From Paramyrothecium sp. XJ0827 (lineage: Eukaryota > Ascomycota > Sordariomycetes > Hypocreales > Stachybotryaceae): a stretch of DNA of 64,000 nucleotides. The notes beneath the pieces are model-generated. The model saw nothing but the letters and a program-made list of their open reading frames with translations, made no database searches and was not told the origin of the DNA. Location: positions 806,001-870,000 of the forward strand of contig JAJFPB010000013.1 in assembly GCA_020881915.1 (NCBI GenBank), in the 5' to 3' direction. Shown piece after piece: positions 36,401-48,164 of the stretch (within the stretch, counting starts at the first letter, position 1; each line of letters starts with the position of its first letter). The position numbers were made by a program, and so were the translations under genes.

Positions 36401-37558
36401 TGGAAAATAATGCGGCAGAACGCGTGACTGGCGCGGCGACGTCGGCAACGCCAACCCTTCCCAGACCATCAAAGAAGCCGCCGCGAAGTCGACACCGGAC
36501 AGCTATGTAACATATTGTTATAAAAACCTTGGCCTGTTAAATTAGGGATGACGATGTTATCATTCGGCCAGGCAAGGCCTGTCGTTCAGACGAATGGTTG
36601 GGTGTGTTCTCTCAATGATTTTCATTTTGCTGGAAACGGTTTGACCACGAATTGAGTCGCACAAGTCTTGGTATTCATTGTAACTATCACATCTGGATAA
36701 CAGTGAAGAGAACGCATGTCTTTTGATTCTGTGCGCGACATGTTCACATCTCATTCTCCTCCGCAAATCTGTTGTTCAGATTACGCAGTGGTGCTGAATG
36801 CACTTGGATAAAATGTAATTGATGTTATGATGATTGTAATTATTCTTGGTTAAGTTGTTCTGATCTCAATGAGATGCCTTCGGACCATTATATATCTGAG
36901 TGAACCCATCTAGGACTTTGAACCTTAATCGTAGGACTTGAACTTTAATATTGGTCCTTAAGTCACGGGGGACTCAGTTCTTCCAACAAAATCTAGCATA
37001 TGGTCTCATCTCTACCTATCTGTATTTGCGGGACAGCCCGAGGACTTGTGTCTGTTCTTGTTCTCGCTCTAGGATCAGTTGAACTAATCTTTCCTGCACC
37101 GCTTTCATCATGTCCTTTTTCTGCAATTATAACGGTGTTGCTCGCAAGATCGGACTCAATGAGACTGCAAACATCCGCGACGCTCAAGATAACCCAATCA
37201 AAAGATCTTGTCCACAATTCTTAGTATCTGAAAGAGGTTGTCCTTAGATGTGGGTAAGAACTCTCGCCAAGGCGACGGTGTAGTGCTACGTCCAGTTATG
37301 TTCGCGATTGGCCAATCAGCGAGCTCTCAGTACGATTTTTAAGTTCACCCTCCGTGCGAAGATTCGGGACCGCTAGGACAGTCAGTTGTTCAGCGCTGCG
37401 GTGGGGGATTTTTGCCTCTCAAATCAATTGGATAGAACGAGCGATTGGTCGGCGTGTTGAAGGGACTTCACAACCTTGCAGAGTTTCTCCTTTTTTATCC
37501 TATCAAAGCGCCGCCGGCCCGTTGCTTAACTTTGCCTTGAAGGAACGACAGTGACTGA
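33484..37558. other. Long stretch without a recognised gene
   Basis: It begins with the 3' flank of the Est1-type gene. A strongly T/C-rich tract lies at 33655-33800. Near 33921-33942 is an imperfect inverted repeat (GGGCCTAAT / ATTAGGTCCC). Open frames of up to 151 codons (34611-35066 plus; 35881-35429 minus) have no motif that I know. It ends at the proposed 5' boundary block of Helitron copy 1. Confidence 0.45.
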
Positions 37559-37586
37559 AAGGTTCTTCCTTCCGCGCCCTTCTTCC
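37559..37586 (+). repeat. Helitron 5' shared block, copy 1
   Basis: 28 bases identical to 47555-47582, beginning AAGGTTCTTCCTTCCGCG. Weaker similarity continues to GGAACGCAC. It lies 708 bp upstream of the first ATG of copy 1, against 610 bp in copy 2, which fits a conserved 5' element end. Confidence 0.85.
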
Positions 37587-38266
37587 ATCACCCCCGGAAC
37601 GCACAGCTCCCTAGACGGTCTGTGCTTTTTCTGCGCCACTCTGTTGAAACAAATCGAAACAAAATATTCACCGGCCACGATCGAAGAGCCACCAGCCGTC
37701 GTATAATGTGAAGATGTGACGCGCTAATTTTTACCTGCCCGGTAACTTTTTGGAGTGTAAGACCAGTGTTCCAAGTAGGGCCTAGCATGACTCGCTCGTT
37801 GCCACTCGCTCTATATAACACGGCTAATAGGGCCGCAGCTTACATGAGAAAGTCAAGGCTTATGTACGCTGAATGCTCTGCTCATATTGTATTGGTGCAT
37901 CACAGAAGCCTAGGCGATGAACTGTGTGATGATGTGATGTGAACAAATCCGAAACAGGATGCTCAAGGTATGCTATTGGGCTACGCTATCTATAAGACAT
38001 TCCTTCTTAATATAATTGCTTTTACGGAAGAGGGGAGCTCACGATCTGAAACGGCCATCTTCGTCTCAGAGAATGGCTCCGTGAGGCTTGGAACGCTTTA
38101 TTAGAATTGGCTCCGCCTCAGTTTCTGATACTGTTTTTTACTCCTCGCTTGGACAGACATATTATTAATAATATCACCCTACCCCTCTTACACAGTTAGC
38201 CTCTATTTAATTCTTTTCCTCTTTTCTTCCGTTCCATCACGTACAGCAGCATCTTCCAATTGCATC

Positions 38267-38629
38267 ATGCCACGCCAGGAACCCATCAGAGTGCCGATAG
38301 ATGAGATCCAGCGCACGCTGGAGGATCTTGATCGACGACGTGCTCGAAACAGAGCCGGAGCGAGGTCGGAGTCGTCCCAATTAGCAGCTCAAAGCTCTCT
38401 CGCAGAGAAGACAGCTGACCAGCGTCGTAAAGAGCCGGTCCGAGTCCCGCTTAGCGAGATTCGACGTACACTAGAAGACCTAGATCGCCGACATGCCAAA
38501 GCACGCACCGCTCGAAGACACGAATCTGAGCAGGCTATTACCCAGCCCCGAATAGAGCCGGTGAGAGTCCTGTTTGATGAAATCCGCCAAATATTGGACT
38601 ATCTAGACCGCCAACACACCGAAGAGTAG
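38267..38629 (+). pseudogene. Helitron copy 1 N-terminal repeat domain
   Basis: 120 codons from ATG 38267 to a TAG at 38627. It carries three copies of a motif of the form EPVRVPxDEIRRTLExLDRR. Helitron copy 2 begins with the same MPRQEPxRVPIDEI motif in one continuous frame with its Rep domain, so this segment is the N terminus of the copy 1 protein cut off by a stop and a frame change. An intron bridging 38629-38643 would be too short. The repeat function is unknown; being basic and helical it could bind DNA. Confidence 0.8.
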
Positions 38630-38642
38630 GGTCGCTAAAGAT

Positions 38643-41600
38643 TTGAGTTATGAGTTATCTAGCTCTACTATCACTGGTTCAGTAGCATCTTCTGAAGCCA
38701 TCCGTCCACGAGAAGATCCAAACGAGGCTCAATCTGACGCGGCTCGCCGTATGTTGCGTGACATCCAACGCCGACGCGCCGAAGATCGAGCCCACCGGGC
38801 ACAAACAGGAACTCGGCGAAATACCGTCAATGTGACAGAACGTGAGCTTAGGCGAAATACCGTCGAAGTGACAGAACGTGAGCTTAGGCATACTATCGCG
38901 GCCATCACACAGCAGCACAAGGAGGAAGTTCTACAAGCAAGAGCCGTAAGACGACGAGCAGAAGGCGCGCGCGGCGGCCTTGGCAAACCCGACTGCCAAG
39001 GAGCTGCAGAACTATCACAGACACATGTACCGGCTATTTCCGAGCGGGTAGGCATTCAACAAATTTCGCCTTCTGGAGACCGTGCGAAGAAGCAATCCTC
39101 TTCTTCTCTATCCAGACCGGCAGTCCCACGTACAGCACCTCTTCGGAAGCGCCTCAGGGATCAACAACCGAAAGGGCTTCCCAGTCCGCCGCCGACAATG
39201 CCAGCCCCCCCATCGAAGAGACCACGGCCATTGCACGATACCGTCCTACTTCAGCAGCAGTCCATCAGCTCTATTCTACAACACCGCGAGTCTTGGTTCC
39301 GCAGCAAAAAGGAAGCATCGGTATCAAGATCCTACTGTAAGGAGATTCCGCTTACCCTCCAGGTAGAGACTGCGAAATCCTTCTACCATAGGTTCACAGA
39401 CGAAAGGACAATGCCAATCTCGCATTGCGTTGTTTGCTATAGAAAGTATTCGCCCTCTGAGCTTATGAGAATTCGGTGGAGACACCTGACACCACCATTG
39501 TTGCAGACCATGAAAGCGCTCCGGGAATGCGAGCAGTGCTTTCCGACAGACGATGATGCTGCCGCCGATATGTGCCGCGAATGCCGCACTAGTCTGGAAA
39601 AAGGAAAACTGCCAAAGGCCTGCTTGGTCAATAACATGTATATTGGGTGCGAGCATCGGTATCCCGAGGAGCTCGACGGCCTCTCTCCGGTTGAGGAGAG
39701 GCTGATTGCTCTCCACACCCCATTTGGATACATTACGAAGTTTACTGTTGATAACAAGACACCGTCGGGTCTCAGCTACAGGAAGCACGTCAAAGGCCAC
39801 ATTGTTGTCTTTCCTAACAAGGTGGAGGACCTCGTCGCCACAGTTCTCCCTCACCCCCTGCTGGAGGCTATGGAGAACATTCACGTGTCGTGGAGCGGCT
39901 CGAGCAAGCCTAGCGCTGCAGATGTCGGAAATCTCCTTCAGGTCCGCAAGTCGCGTGTGAAGGCGGCCCTGTCGTGGCTCCAACGAAACAACCAGCTCTA
40001 CGAACATATAGCCATCGACCATAACGAGATAAATAGCTGGAACTACGAAGACGGTTCTAACGTACCCACGCTTATTATGGACAGTATGCAGAGGGAGGAG
40101 CCGTCAGTTGTGGAAAAGACACAGACAGACCATATCGTCCCAGAAACCGATCGGGGCATGGAAGAAAACACGTTCACCAGTATAGAAGAACTCCTTACCT
40201 CGGCCAGTGACGATAATAGCAATGATCACATATCTATGGAAGGCACTCTACGAATGGAACAACACCATCAATCGCCTGAAGTTTCCCAGGATCCTGAGAT
40301 TTCCATGACCAGTCCGGAGAATGCCGACGGTGTGGGTGATACCACTTATGAGACATCGTCGTCTGGCATGTTTCACCTCGACGGGCCGGCCGCTTTCGTC
40401 GAGGCCGATAAACTCTCCTTCTTATCCGACGCTATCCGGACAAGTCCGACTCAAAACGTGGATGAAGCTGAGCCTTACGCTATGAACGTCCAAACAGCAG
40501 GAGAACAGCCGTTCGTCCGGGTGGAGCGCGGTGAGGAGTTTGCGGATAGCCTGCATTCGGAATTCTTCCCGCGGACATTTCCCAAGCTTTTCCCGTGGGG
40601 CAGCGGCGGTCCAAAGGCGCTGGAAGCACCAGAGGTTAATGAACAACCCTCTTCGGAGCCCGCCGTGCCTCAACCAAACCACTCGCTCAGTTACTGGGCT
40701 AGATATGTGCTGCAGCGGCATGGCGGCCGATTCGCAACCCATCCCGTATTTTGTTTCTTGGTCTTTAACATCCTCCTCCGATCGTCGAACCGCCGCATCA
40801 GCATGGTTCGCTTAACAAGGGGGTCTTTCGGGAGACTCGAACGGGTCTATGAGGGACTGACCGCGGAGCGTCTCAAAAATGCCGAGGACGAGATGCGAGA
40901 GACGAGGGCCACAACTGACCCCGACATATCGTTTCTCCTTCGCGAGCTATCCATATTTGGCCATGCGCAGCCTCTCTCAAACGAGAGCCGGCTCCTCATG
41001 CGCAGGAAGATACAGGCGCTCACCGTTTGGACAGGCACGCCGGCCATCTGGTTTACCATCAATCCAAATGATATCAATAACCCGGTAAAGATGAAGCTCT
41101 CTATTCATAGACTTCACGAATACGATGCTGCAAAGGACCTCTTGGCCGATCTTAGGGGTAGGTACGATAGGATCGCCCTCAGTACTATGGATCCCGTAAG
41201 CTCGGCCATCTTCTTCCACCGGGAGATCTCGTTGTTCTTCGAAAAGTACGTCAGAGCTGGCCAAGAGTCAATATTCGGGAAGATTAGCCACTACTACGCA
41301 ACGGTCGAAACGAATGACCGAGGCAGCCTGCACTTGCACGGACTCCTCTGGTTAGACGGGAACTTGCAGTTGCCCTCCCTAATTGATGACATGGCCAACC
41401 CCCAAGCAGAAGAATATCGTGCCCAAGTGATTCGGTATCTAGACTCGGTCTTTCATGAATGCCTAGATGAGGACGATGGACAGGCTGTCAGGGAGAGAGA
41501 AAGCCAATCGATCCTGTTGATGAGATAATGAGCAGCACCGAGGCTCTTACGGCAGCCTTCAATAAGGAGTCAAACTACATTGCGTACTGTTGCCAGGTCC

Positions 41601-42530
41601 ATTCACACACATACAGCTGCATCAAGTACTCCCTAAAAGGACGTAATGAACAGGGCAAAGACGGATACAAACGGACAGCTTGTCGTTTCCAAGCTCCTTG
41701 GAAGACCGTTGCACAAACCGGATTCACAGATGACGGCCTGGTGAAGATTCGCCGGAACCACCCGCTAGTAAACCGCTACAACAAGGCAATGGCGGTCGGC
41801 CTCCGCCACAACCACGATATCTCGATGATCTTGACGAGGACAAAAGGTTTGGCCATGGTCTATTACATCACAAACTACGCCACCAAGCTGGACACGCCAA
41901 TGTGGAAGCGCATTGCCCATGCGGCTCAGGTGCTCGAGCAGCTCCGTGAGGCCGCTGTGCCGAGGCATCAGGCTTTGGATACCGCCACTCATGACGGTCA
42001 GCGGCCAGAGGTGTTGAACAAGAGCCGCCAATTCCTGATGAGAGTGGCAAACCGGTTTTTTCCGAGAGACAGCTCTCGGCCGTGGAGGTCTGCTACCACT
42101 TGCTCGGCTATCACACGGACTTTACCAATGTGCCGCACTGGTCCTTCATTAACCTCACCGCGCTCTACTGGGCAATCTTCCGGCGATGGGCACACCTTCG
42201 TTGTCAGGCTGGCGTACAGACAGATGCAGAGGAGCCTGATGAGACGGTACAACTCAGGGAAGGCGGGCGGACACTGCTATACTTGGATGCCTATGCCTAT
42301 AGAGGGCCGACGCTAAGAGATGTTTGCCTCTACGATTACATGTCCATGATCAACCTGGTGCGTCGTGGTACTCAAGATGAGGATGGCACTCACATAGCTC
42401 TCGAGGGGCCATCTGAGGAATATCACAACTGGACTCAGAAGCTTCGTCGGCCTCACGAATACGCCGTGCCGATCTTTCAGGGATATATCAGTAGCGACCA
42501 TATGGACGAGCATCCAGTGTATTTCGGGCG
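38643..42530 (+). pseudogene. Helitron copy 1 Rep region (DUF6570-like plus HUH Rep), two frameshifts
   Basis: In order: divergent N-terminal repeats; a Cys-rich region with several CxxC pairs (CVVCYRK, CEQCF, CRECR), probably zinc-binding; a DUF6570-like domain (EERLIALHTPFGYITKFTVD); and a Helitron-like Rep nuclease domain. Rep would nick and religate single strands in rolling-circle transposition. The HUH histidines are HLH at 41331-41339, and the Tyr motif YYITNYATK is at 41861-41887. Against copy 2, one base is missing near 41490 (ORF ends at 41526 and resumes in another frame) and one near 42055, where TTTTTT replaces ATATTTT. Otherwise the reading is continuous to the donor GTATGG at 42531. 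The catalytic residues are intact but the frame is broken. Confidence 0.9.
38815..38886 (+). repeat. 36-bp tandem duplication inside Helitron copy 1
   Basis: Two in-frame units, 38815-38850 and 38851-38886, differ at two or three bases. They duplicate NTVxVTERELRR in the N-terminal region of the Rep protein. Copy 2 has a single counterpart (NIVTVSKDEVAR). Confidence 0.9.
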
Positions 42531-42582
42531 GTATGGCCAATGTCCCCGGTTCAGTCCCAGCTAGCTCACTGACCTTTCGCAG

Positions 42583-44890
42583 CAACTCTGTCCTTCATCT
42601 GGCCTTATTCGTGCCTTGGGAAGACTTCGTATCCAGAGCAGACGGCGACATCACCGATATTTGGTCGGGCCATGAGACTTCTCTCCGGCCCCGTCTCAAA
42701 CACCACGTCTCAAACATTTCCCTTCTTACTAAGTCGGCTGAGGACGCACGCAAAGATGCACAGCTTTGGGCAAGCCGGTCGGAAGGAGACGACACCGTGG
42801 ACGTAGAGTTTCCCATGGACGAAGGCGACTACAGCGAAGAACCTGCAACATTAGCTGAACATCGCCAAAGCTATGCCGCCGTGCTCCAAACTCTCAGAAA
42901 CGCAGTTCGAGATTCGGACGCTACGAAGGGCTCCCCAGTCTTACGGAGCCTGATCAGGGATTTATGGCAGGATAACATGGTCGAAGAAATTCAGCCGTTT
43001 GTTCAACGCCATGAAGACTTCTATCAACAAATCCGCAGCAACCAGAACAGTGCCCTATATCAATACCCCACCTTCTTGAGAGAAGATATTCAGGCCGTGG
43101 CAAAGGCCCAGGAAATGCTACACCTCCGAATGCTTGACGAGATGGCGACCAGTCTTGGTGCCGAACACCCAACAGGTAACGCCGACGTGGACGACATGCT
43201 TGCTCGTCACTACGAAGCAGATGTTCCTATTCTGCTTCCAAGTCCGGACCCAGCTATGCGTGGCCCTCGGATACTTGTTGATGTCGATCCTGCTGCAGGA
43301 TTTACGGAACTAGGCCGTCTCGCCGCCACCCAGTACACGCTCAATGAGCTGCAGAATATAGCTCTACAGCTTGTGTGCAGATTCTTGGACAAATACACCG
43401 CCGATCCCGACTCGGCCGGCCAACATCTTCAATATGCCGGCGGCCCAGGCGGGACGGGAAAATCCAGAATCATCGACGCCTTGAGGCACGCGTTTACAGC
43501 CAGAGGACAGTCGCACCTTCTCCAGGTCACTGGAACATCAGGCAGCGCGGCCGCCCAGATCGGCGGAACCACAGTCCACTCGGCCTGCGGCCTAGACGCA
43601 CGCCGCTCTTCTAACCAACGGCTTCCACTGTTCTCGGAGGCGAGGAAGTGGACGTGGAAGCAGAAGCTGGTCCTCGTGATCGACGAGGTCAGCATGCTCG
43701 GCGGAGCCACGCTGTACGACATCAGCTGCCACCTTCAGTCGCTCCGAGACTGCCCGGACAAGCCATTTGGCGGCATCCCGGTCGTCCTCTTGATGGGAGA
43801 TTTCTACCAGTTCGCCCCGGTGCGAGAGACAAGCCTCCTCGTGAACAAGATTGGGAACCCCGCCTTGGCTACCGTAGGGCCTTCAACTATTACCCACCAC
43901 CGCGGCTACAGCCTGTGGTTAATGTTTAAGACCGTCGTGCTTCTCAAAGAGCAGGTCCGGGCTCGAGACGATCCCCAGCTCCTTGCGCTTCTAGAAAGAG
44001 TACGGGCCGGCGCTCAGACACAGCAAGATCTTGACCTGCTCAACACAAATCTAGTGGACCGCTCTCAAATCACCTTCCGTGACGGTTTACGAGCCATAAC
44101 ACCGCTTAATCGCAAACGGTGGAGTCTTAACATGGAGGCCGTTGTAGACTGGGCACGCTTCAACAAGAGGCACATTTCTATCTTCATCTCGACCCACACA
44201 TGGCGACGTGGCGCGCTATCTCAAGACGAGATCGCGAAGACCATCGAACAAGGTGACAATTCTAACTGCAAGGTCCCTGGAGTCTTATTTTACGCCCACG
44301 GAATGCCAGTAGTAGTGAACAAGAATATTTACACAGGTTTGAAGGTCGTCAACGGGGCAGAATTTACCGCCGCAGACGTCATCCTCGACCCGCACTATCC
44401 AGGGTATTGTCTTACAGACGATGTCACCATCCACTTTGGCCCACCGCTCGGCATCCTGCTCAAATCGACAGAGACAGAGCATTTGTCAGTTCCAACGCTG
44501 CCAGCCGGAACAGTACTCATCCGACCGATCTCACAGATTCTCGACCCTACCAGCTCCCAGTTCAAATTCTTGACGGCAAGATGTACACGCCGGGGGTTGC
44601 CAGTTGTGCCGGCCTTTGTGCTCACTGACTATAAAGCCCAAGGCAAGACATTTATGGAAGTGCTCCTTGAGCTGCGCGGAAACCGTGTGATTAATGGTCA
44701 AGCTTCCAAATGCGACTTCACCAGCCTCTATGTACAGCTATCCAGGTGTAGGACATTAGAAGGCATCAGGCTTCTTAGCGCTATACGACAGCAGGACTTT
44801 ATCGGCAACAAACTGGATCCGATCATGGTTGCTGCTATGCAGAGGCTCGAGCATCTGGCTGCAGAAACGAGACGGATGCTTGATATATAA
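42583..44890 (+). CDS. Helitron copy 1 Pif1-like helicase exon
   Basis: Follows a 52-nt intron (42531-42582, donor GTATGG, acceptor CGCAG) that joins R to NSVLHLALFVPWED. It is open to the stop at 44888-44890, so the helicase half of the gene is undamaged although the Rep half is not. Superfamily 1B Pif1-type motifs: Walker A GGPGGTGKS (43439-43465), Walker B LVIDEVSML (about 43672-43698), LMGDFYQFAPV (about 43792), LTDYKAQGKTF (about 44623) and motif VI YVQLSRCRTLEGIRLL (about 44730). It would unwind DNA 5'-3' ahead of the strand transfer step. As part of a frameshifted gene it probably has no independent start, and whether it is translated is unknown. Confidence 0.9.
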
Positions 44891-44945
44891 GACGGAGATA
44901 CTATTCGAAAGTTCGATGCTTGTCTTCCTTTCCTAAGGAAAGCAA

Positions 44946-44981
44946 CTATCTCCTTGAGTGTGCGAAGGGCACAAGGATGTA
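44946..44981 (+). repeat. Left inverted repeat of the piggyBac-like element
   Basis: 36 bases beginning CTATCTCCTTGAGTGTGCG, the exact reverse complement of 47252-47287. Confidence 0.95.
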
Positions 44982-45089
44982 TCAGCCCCCACATCGTCTT
45001 AGTCAACATGTCGGTACGTAGGGGGACTTTTAAACCCCCTGCAGCTAATTTTCTATGTATTCAATTCAGCTACTTCTTACATCATAGAC

Positions 45090-47204
45090 ATGGCACCCCA
45101 ATTGACCGTCCAAGGCCTCAGACAACGCGGCGGCCGCCGCCGTCAGGGCAACGATGCTACTAGCTATCTATTGCAGCTACAGATTGACAATAGCTCGAGG
45201 GAGCAAGCCGTAGATAACACATGCAGACCAGACATTGAGCCGGACGATAATGTCGGGACCAAATTTGAGCCATTCAACGTTCCGGCACGCGATTTCCTCG
45301 TCCAAGACCTTCCAAATACACCGTTGAAGCTATTCCAGGAATTCCTACCCGTCCAACTAGTCAGGAAATGGGTCAAATATACAAACAAGGCCCCAGCACC
45401 TGAACAGATAGGTCCGGGGCCTCATACAAAGCAGGGCCAAAAGGGCCCAGGGCGTCAGAGCAAGTGGAAAGACACATCTATTGAGGAAATCTATCTATGG
45501 ATAGGGATCCTTATATATATGACCTTACATAAGGAATTTCATTACGAGGACTATTGGAAAGCGTCTACAGACGACGAATTCGTTCCGGATCATCCGGTGG
45601 CTCAGTTCATGACCTATGATCGTTTTTTTTTTCCTACTAAAAAGACGGCTGCGTACGTACGATCCGGATGCAATTGAGATTGGGGTCCCTGACCCGTTCA
45701 ACAAGGTCAATGAATGGTCCAACCATATGATGGAAGCCTCTGTCCGGCTCGTTGAAATTGGCAGCATTATTGGGGTCGATGAAGGCATCGTCGGCTTCAA
45801 AGGACGCTCCCGTCATAAGATAACTATATCAAGACAAAGCCAACGCCCACAGGGCTCAAGGTCTGGATCCTAGGTGCCCATGGGTATCTGCTTTGCTGGT
45901 ATTGGCATCAACCCGGACCAAAATACGGTCCCGTCGGCGTTGAAGCCGACCTTGAAGACCTATCTCAAAGAGCCCCTTGGCCCGAGCCCTCAGACATATC
46001 GTCAGACGAGGCCTCGTCTGACGATATGTCTGACGATGCATCTGACGGGTCAGAAATCAACCCCTTAGACGAGCCGTCAGATGAGCTAGCTAGGAGCTTT
46101 TAGATAGCCTTCCAGTCAAGCTACCGCCGTTGAATCCGACCCAAGCTGTCGTTGTTGCCCTAGTATCCAAGCTGCCGCCGGATACATATCATGTCATTGT
46201 TGACAACCTTTTCTCGTCGCCTGACCTCTTCAGGGCTCTTAGGATCATATGGACCGGGGCCACCGGCACATGCCGTACGAATTGTGGTCTGTATCGCCGT
46301 CTTGTCAAGGAAAAGGAAAATGATAGAAAGGGAAAAGATCTGTGGCCTTGGGGTAGATATGAGGCCTGGGCCACGCCGGACAATAAGGTAGGAAGCCCTA
46401 GGAAACCCGGCTATAGGAAATGCCCTACTGACCGTCTTCAAGGTCAACCAAATCGCATGGAAAGACAACGCCCTAGTGTTGTTTTTATCTACAGTTTACG
46501 AGGGCCATGAGACCACCGTACGTCTCCGCCGGCGGCCCAATTCAACGCAGCCGTACAGTCGTTCAATCAAGCAGAAATTCGGCTCTGAGTCTGTCTTACA
46601 GTTATCCATGCCGTCTATAGCTGCTGACTACAACGATCAAATGAATGCTGTAGATATAGCTGACCAACTGAGGGCCATTTTCCAGCAGACACAACATCGT
46701 GAGCGCCGGGGCCCTGGTCGGGCTCTTACTTGGTCCTTCCTCCTTGCAACAGCTCTTACAAATAGCTTCATTTTACAGAGAGACGGCAAGCCGGCTTGGA
46801 AGCCGTATAAGTCTCAAAGTCGTTGGCAGCAGGCCCTAGTTGACGATATCTTCAAAGCTTATAGAAAAACAGGCTCATCCAGGCAGCTTTACAATCCTGG
46901 AGACGTTTCCACGCCCCTAGATAGTCATAAACCCGGTAGCCGAGGTCAAGGAAGATGTCTTGCTTGTCAAGGCATCCAAATTGGCCCACGATCTCAGAGC
47001 TCTCAACGCCCTAGGAAAAAGGGGCCCCTAGGGACATTGGATGCGAATAGCATCAATAGCAGGGCCGGGCCACAAGGGCAGCGACGGCAGCAACGGAAGA
47101 AAGATACAAGGCCTCGGTGGGGCTGTCTGACTTGTAATGTAGCTCTTTGTAAAGGCGCCAAATGCTGGGACTTCTATCATAAGCCAATTTCCCTAGTTAC
47201 CTAA
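45090..47204 (+). pseudogene. PiggyBac-type transposase, three frameshifts
   Basis: DDE transposase that would cut and paste the element. Starts MAPQLTVQGLRQRGGRR. Domain landmarks in order: KWKDTSIEEIYLWIGILIY; DPFNKVNEWSNHMMEASVRL; first catalytic Asp in IGVDEGIVGFKGRS (about 45775); a Ser/Asp-rich linker (SSDEASSDDMSDDASDG); second Asp in YHVIVDNLFSSPDLF (about 46185); third Asp in NDQMNAVDIADQLRA (about 46635); and a C-terminal Cys/His cross-brace region (CLACQG, then CLTCNVALCKGAKCW) typical of piggyBac transposases. A 55-nt intron (46388-46442, donor GTAGGA, branch CTGAC) joins NK to VNQIAWKDN in frame. Frameshifts lie at the nine-T run 45622-45630, near 45828 and near 46100. The catalytic Asp residues survive, so decay may be recent. 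Confidence 0.9.
45990..46033. repeat. 44-bp perfect palindrome
   Basis: The two 22-base arms are exact reverse complements with no spacer, centred between 46011 and 46012. It sits inside the transposase relic, in the Ser/Asp-rich linker between the first and second catalytic Asp. Confidence 0.95.
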
Positions 47205-47251
47205 TGTCACTCGATTTTACCTGGTTTTAATTGGATCAGATCCCTGTCCGG

Positions 47252-47287
47252 TACATCCTTGTGCCCTTCGCACACTCAAGGAGATAG
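47252..47287 (-). repeat. Right inverted repeat of the piggyBac-like element
   Basis: Exact reverse complement of 44946-44981 over 36 bases. Confidence 0.95.
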
Positions 47288-47451
47288 GGGTCTATAGCTG
47301 CAGGCAGCTAAGGGACTAGCAACGAGCTAGAAGGTAACTAAACTAAAATAGAGGAAACTAACCTCTCCCAAGTCACCCTTAGCCCAATACACTAGGCAAT
47401 ACGATTACAGGCCCGTATAGCACCTCATGAGGTTCTTCGTTCCGGAAAGGC

Positions 47452-47482
47452 GATGGCGGGCCCGTAGGGACCGGTCTCCTGT
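47452..47482 (+). repeat. Helitron 3' shared block, copy 1
   Basis: 31 bases identical to 54819-54849, containing GGCGGGCCCGTAGGGACCGG. Two small palindromes (CGGGCCCG, GACCGGTC) are inside. Similarity stops at CTCCTGT in both copies, which suggests the end of the Helitron. No clear CTRR terminus follows at the same place in both. Confidence 0.85.
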
Positions 47483-47554
47483 GGTTAGTCGGGGCTGCCA
47501 ACAGGACTCCAAGCCTTCCTAACATCTACAATGCCTGAGGAACGTTAAGTTCCG

Positions 47555-47582
47555 AAGGTTCTTCCTTCCGCGCCCTTCTTCC
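47555..47582 (+). repeat. Helitron 5' shared block, copy 2
   Basis: Identical to 37559-37586. Confidence 0.85.
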
Positions 47583-48164
47583 CACCCCGAACGCACGGTT
47601 CGCTTCGCGGTTCGAGCTTTGTACGGCCACCTCTCACGGCCACATCTTCACAGCCATAGTTTCAACAACGCACTCCAATCAATGCCTGGGGAATTGCTCT
47701 TTGCTTCCTCATCTCGTTTCACCTCATCCTTTTCCTTTTTCCTTTTCTCTCTAGCTAACCCCACTTTCACTGTACTATCTCAAGATGCGAATTGCACGAT
47801 ACAGTACGGCAGAATGGCACGACAGAACGTCTTACCTGTCTGTGTACCCGTACCCCGAATGTCAGCACCAGCCCTATCTGGACAACGTGAGAATTGCCTC
47901 TCACTCTTCAGCCTATGCCCTGCTAGGGTGAGAAATTCGCCATGGCGGAGGGCGCCACTCTTTGGACGGCCGCTTCGACACGATGACGGGGTCTGAAACA
48001 GGGTCGTCGCGGTTCCGCACCATCGGCGACGTTGCCTGCGTCAACATCATCCCCAAACCAGGGCCTCGTCTAGCCCTTTTGATCTCAAGGATGGCCGCGT
48101 CGTTTTTGCATCTCACCCCTCCTCATCTTTCACCTCCCAGATTTTCTAGGCGACAACTTCTACG

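Larger units (their letters stand above)
44946..47287 (+). mobile_element. PiggyBac-like DNA transposon with 36-bp perfect inverted repeats
   Basis: A 2,342-bp segment bounded by perfect 36-bp inverted repeats encloses a DDE_Tnp_1_7 (piggyBac-type) transposase relic. It lies 55 bp after the copy 1 helicase stop and 164 bp before the shared 3' Helitron block, so it inserted into the Helitron 3' region. No TTAA, the usual piggyBac target duplication, borders the repeats. TTAA does occur just inside, at 45030-45033 and 47227-47230, so the true element could be the shorter interval with the repeats belonging to the target. Confidence 0.8.
37559..47482 (+). mobile_element. Helitron copy 1 (with nested piggyBac-like element)
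   Basis: A Helitron, a rolling-circle DNA transposon, with a RepHel gene at 38267-44890. The limits are the 28-bp block shared with copy 2 upstream of the gene (37559-37586) and the 31-bp block shared with copy 2 downstream (47452-47482). The 3' region is interrupted by the piggyBac-like insertion 44946-47287; without it the element is about 7.6 kb. Exact 5'-TC and 3'-CTRR termini are not certain. The boundaries are inferred from loss of similarity between copies. Confidence 0.8.

Noticed and set aside
38629..38643. Possible intron joining the copy 1 N-terminal repeats to the Rep frame
   Set aside because: The largest GT-AG interval available is about 32 nt, too short, and copy 2 has a continuous frame at this point, so a stop plus frameshift is simpler.
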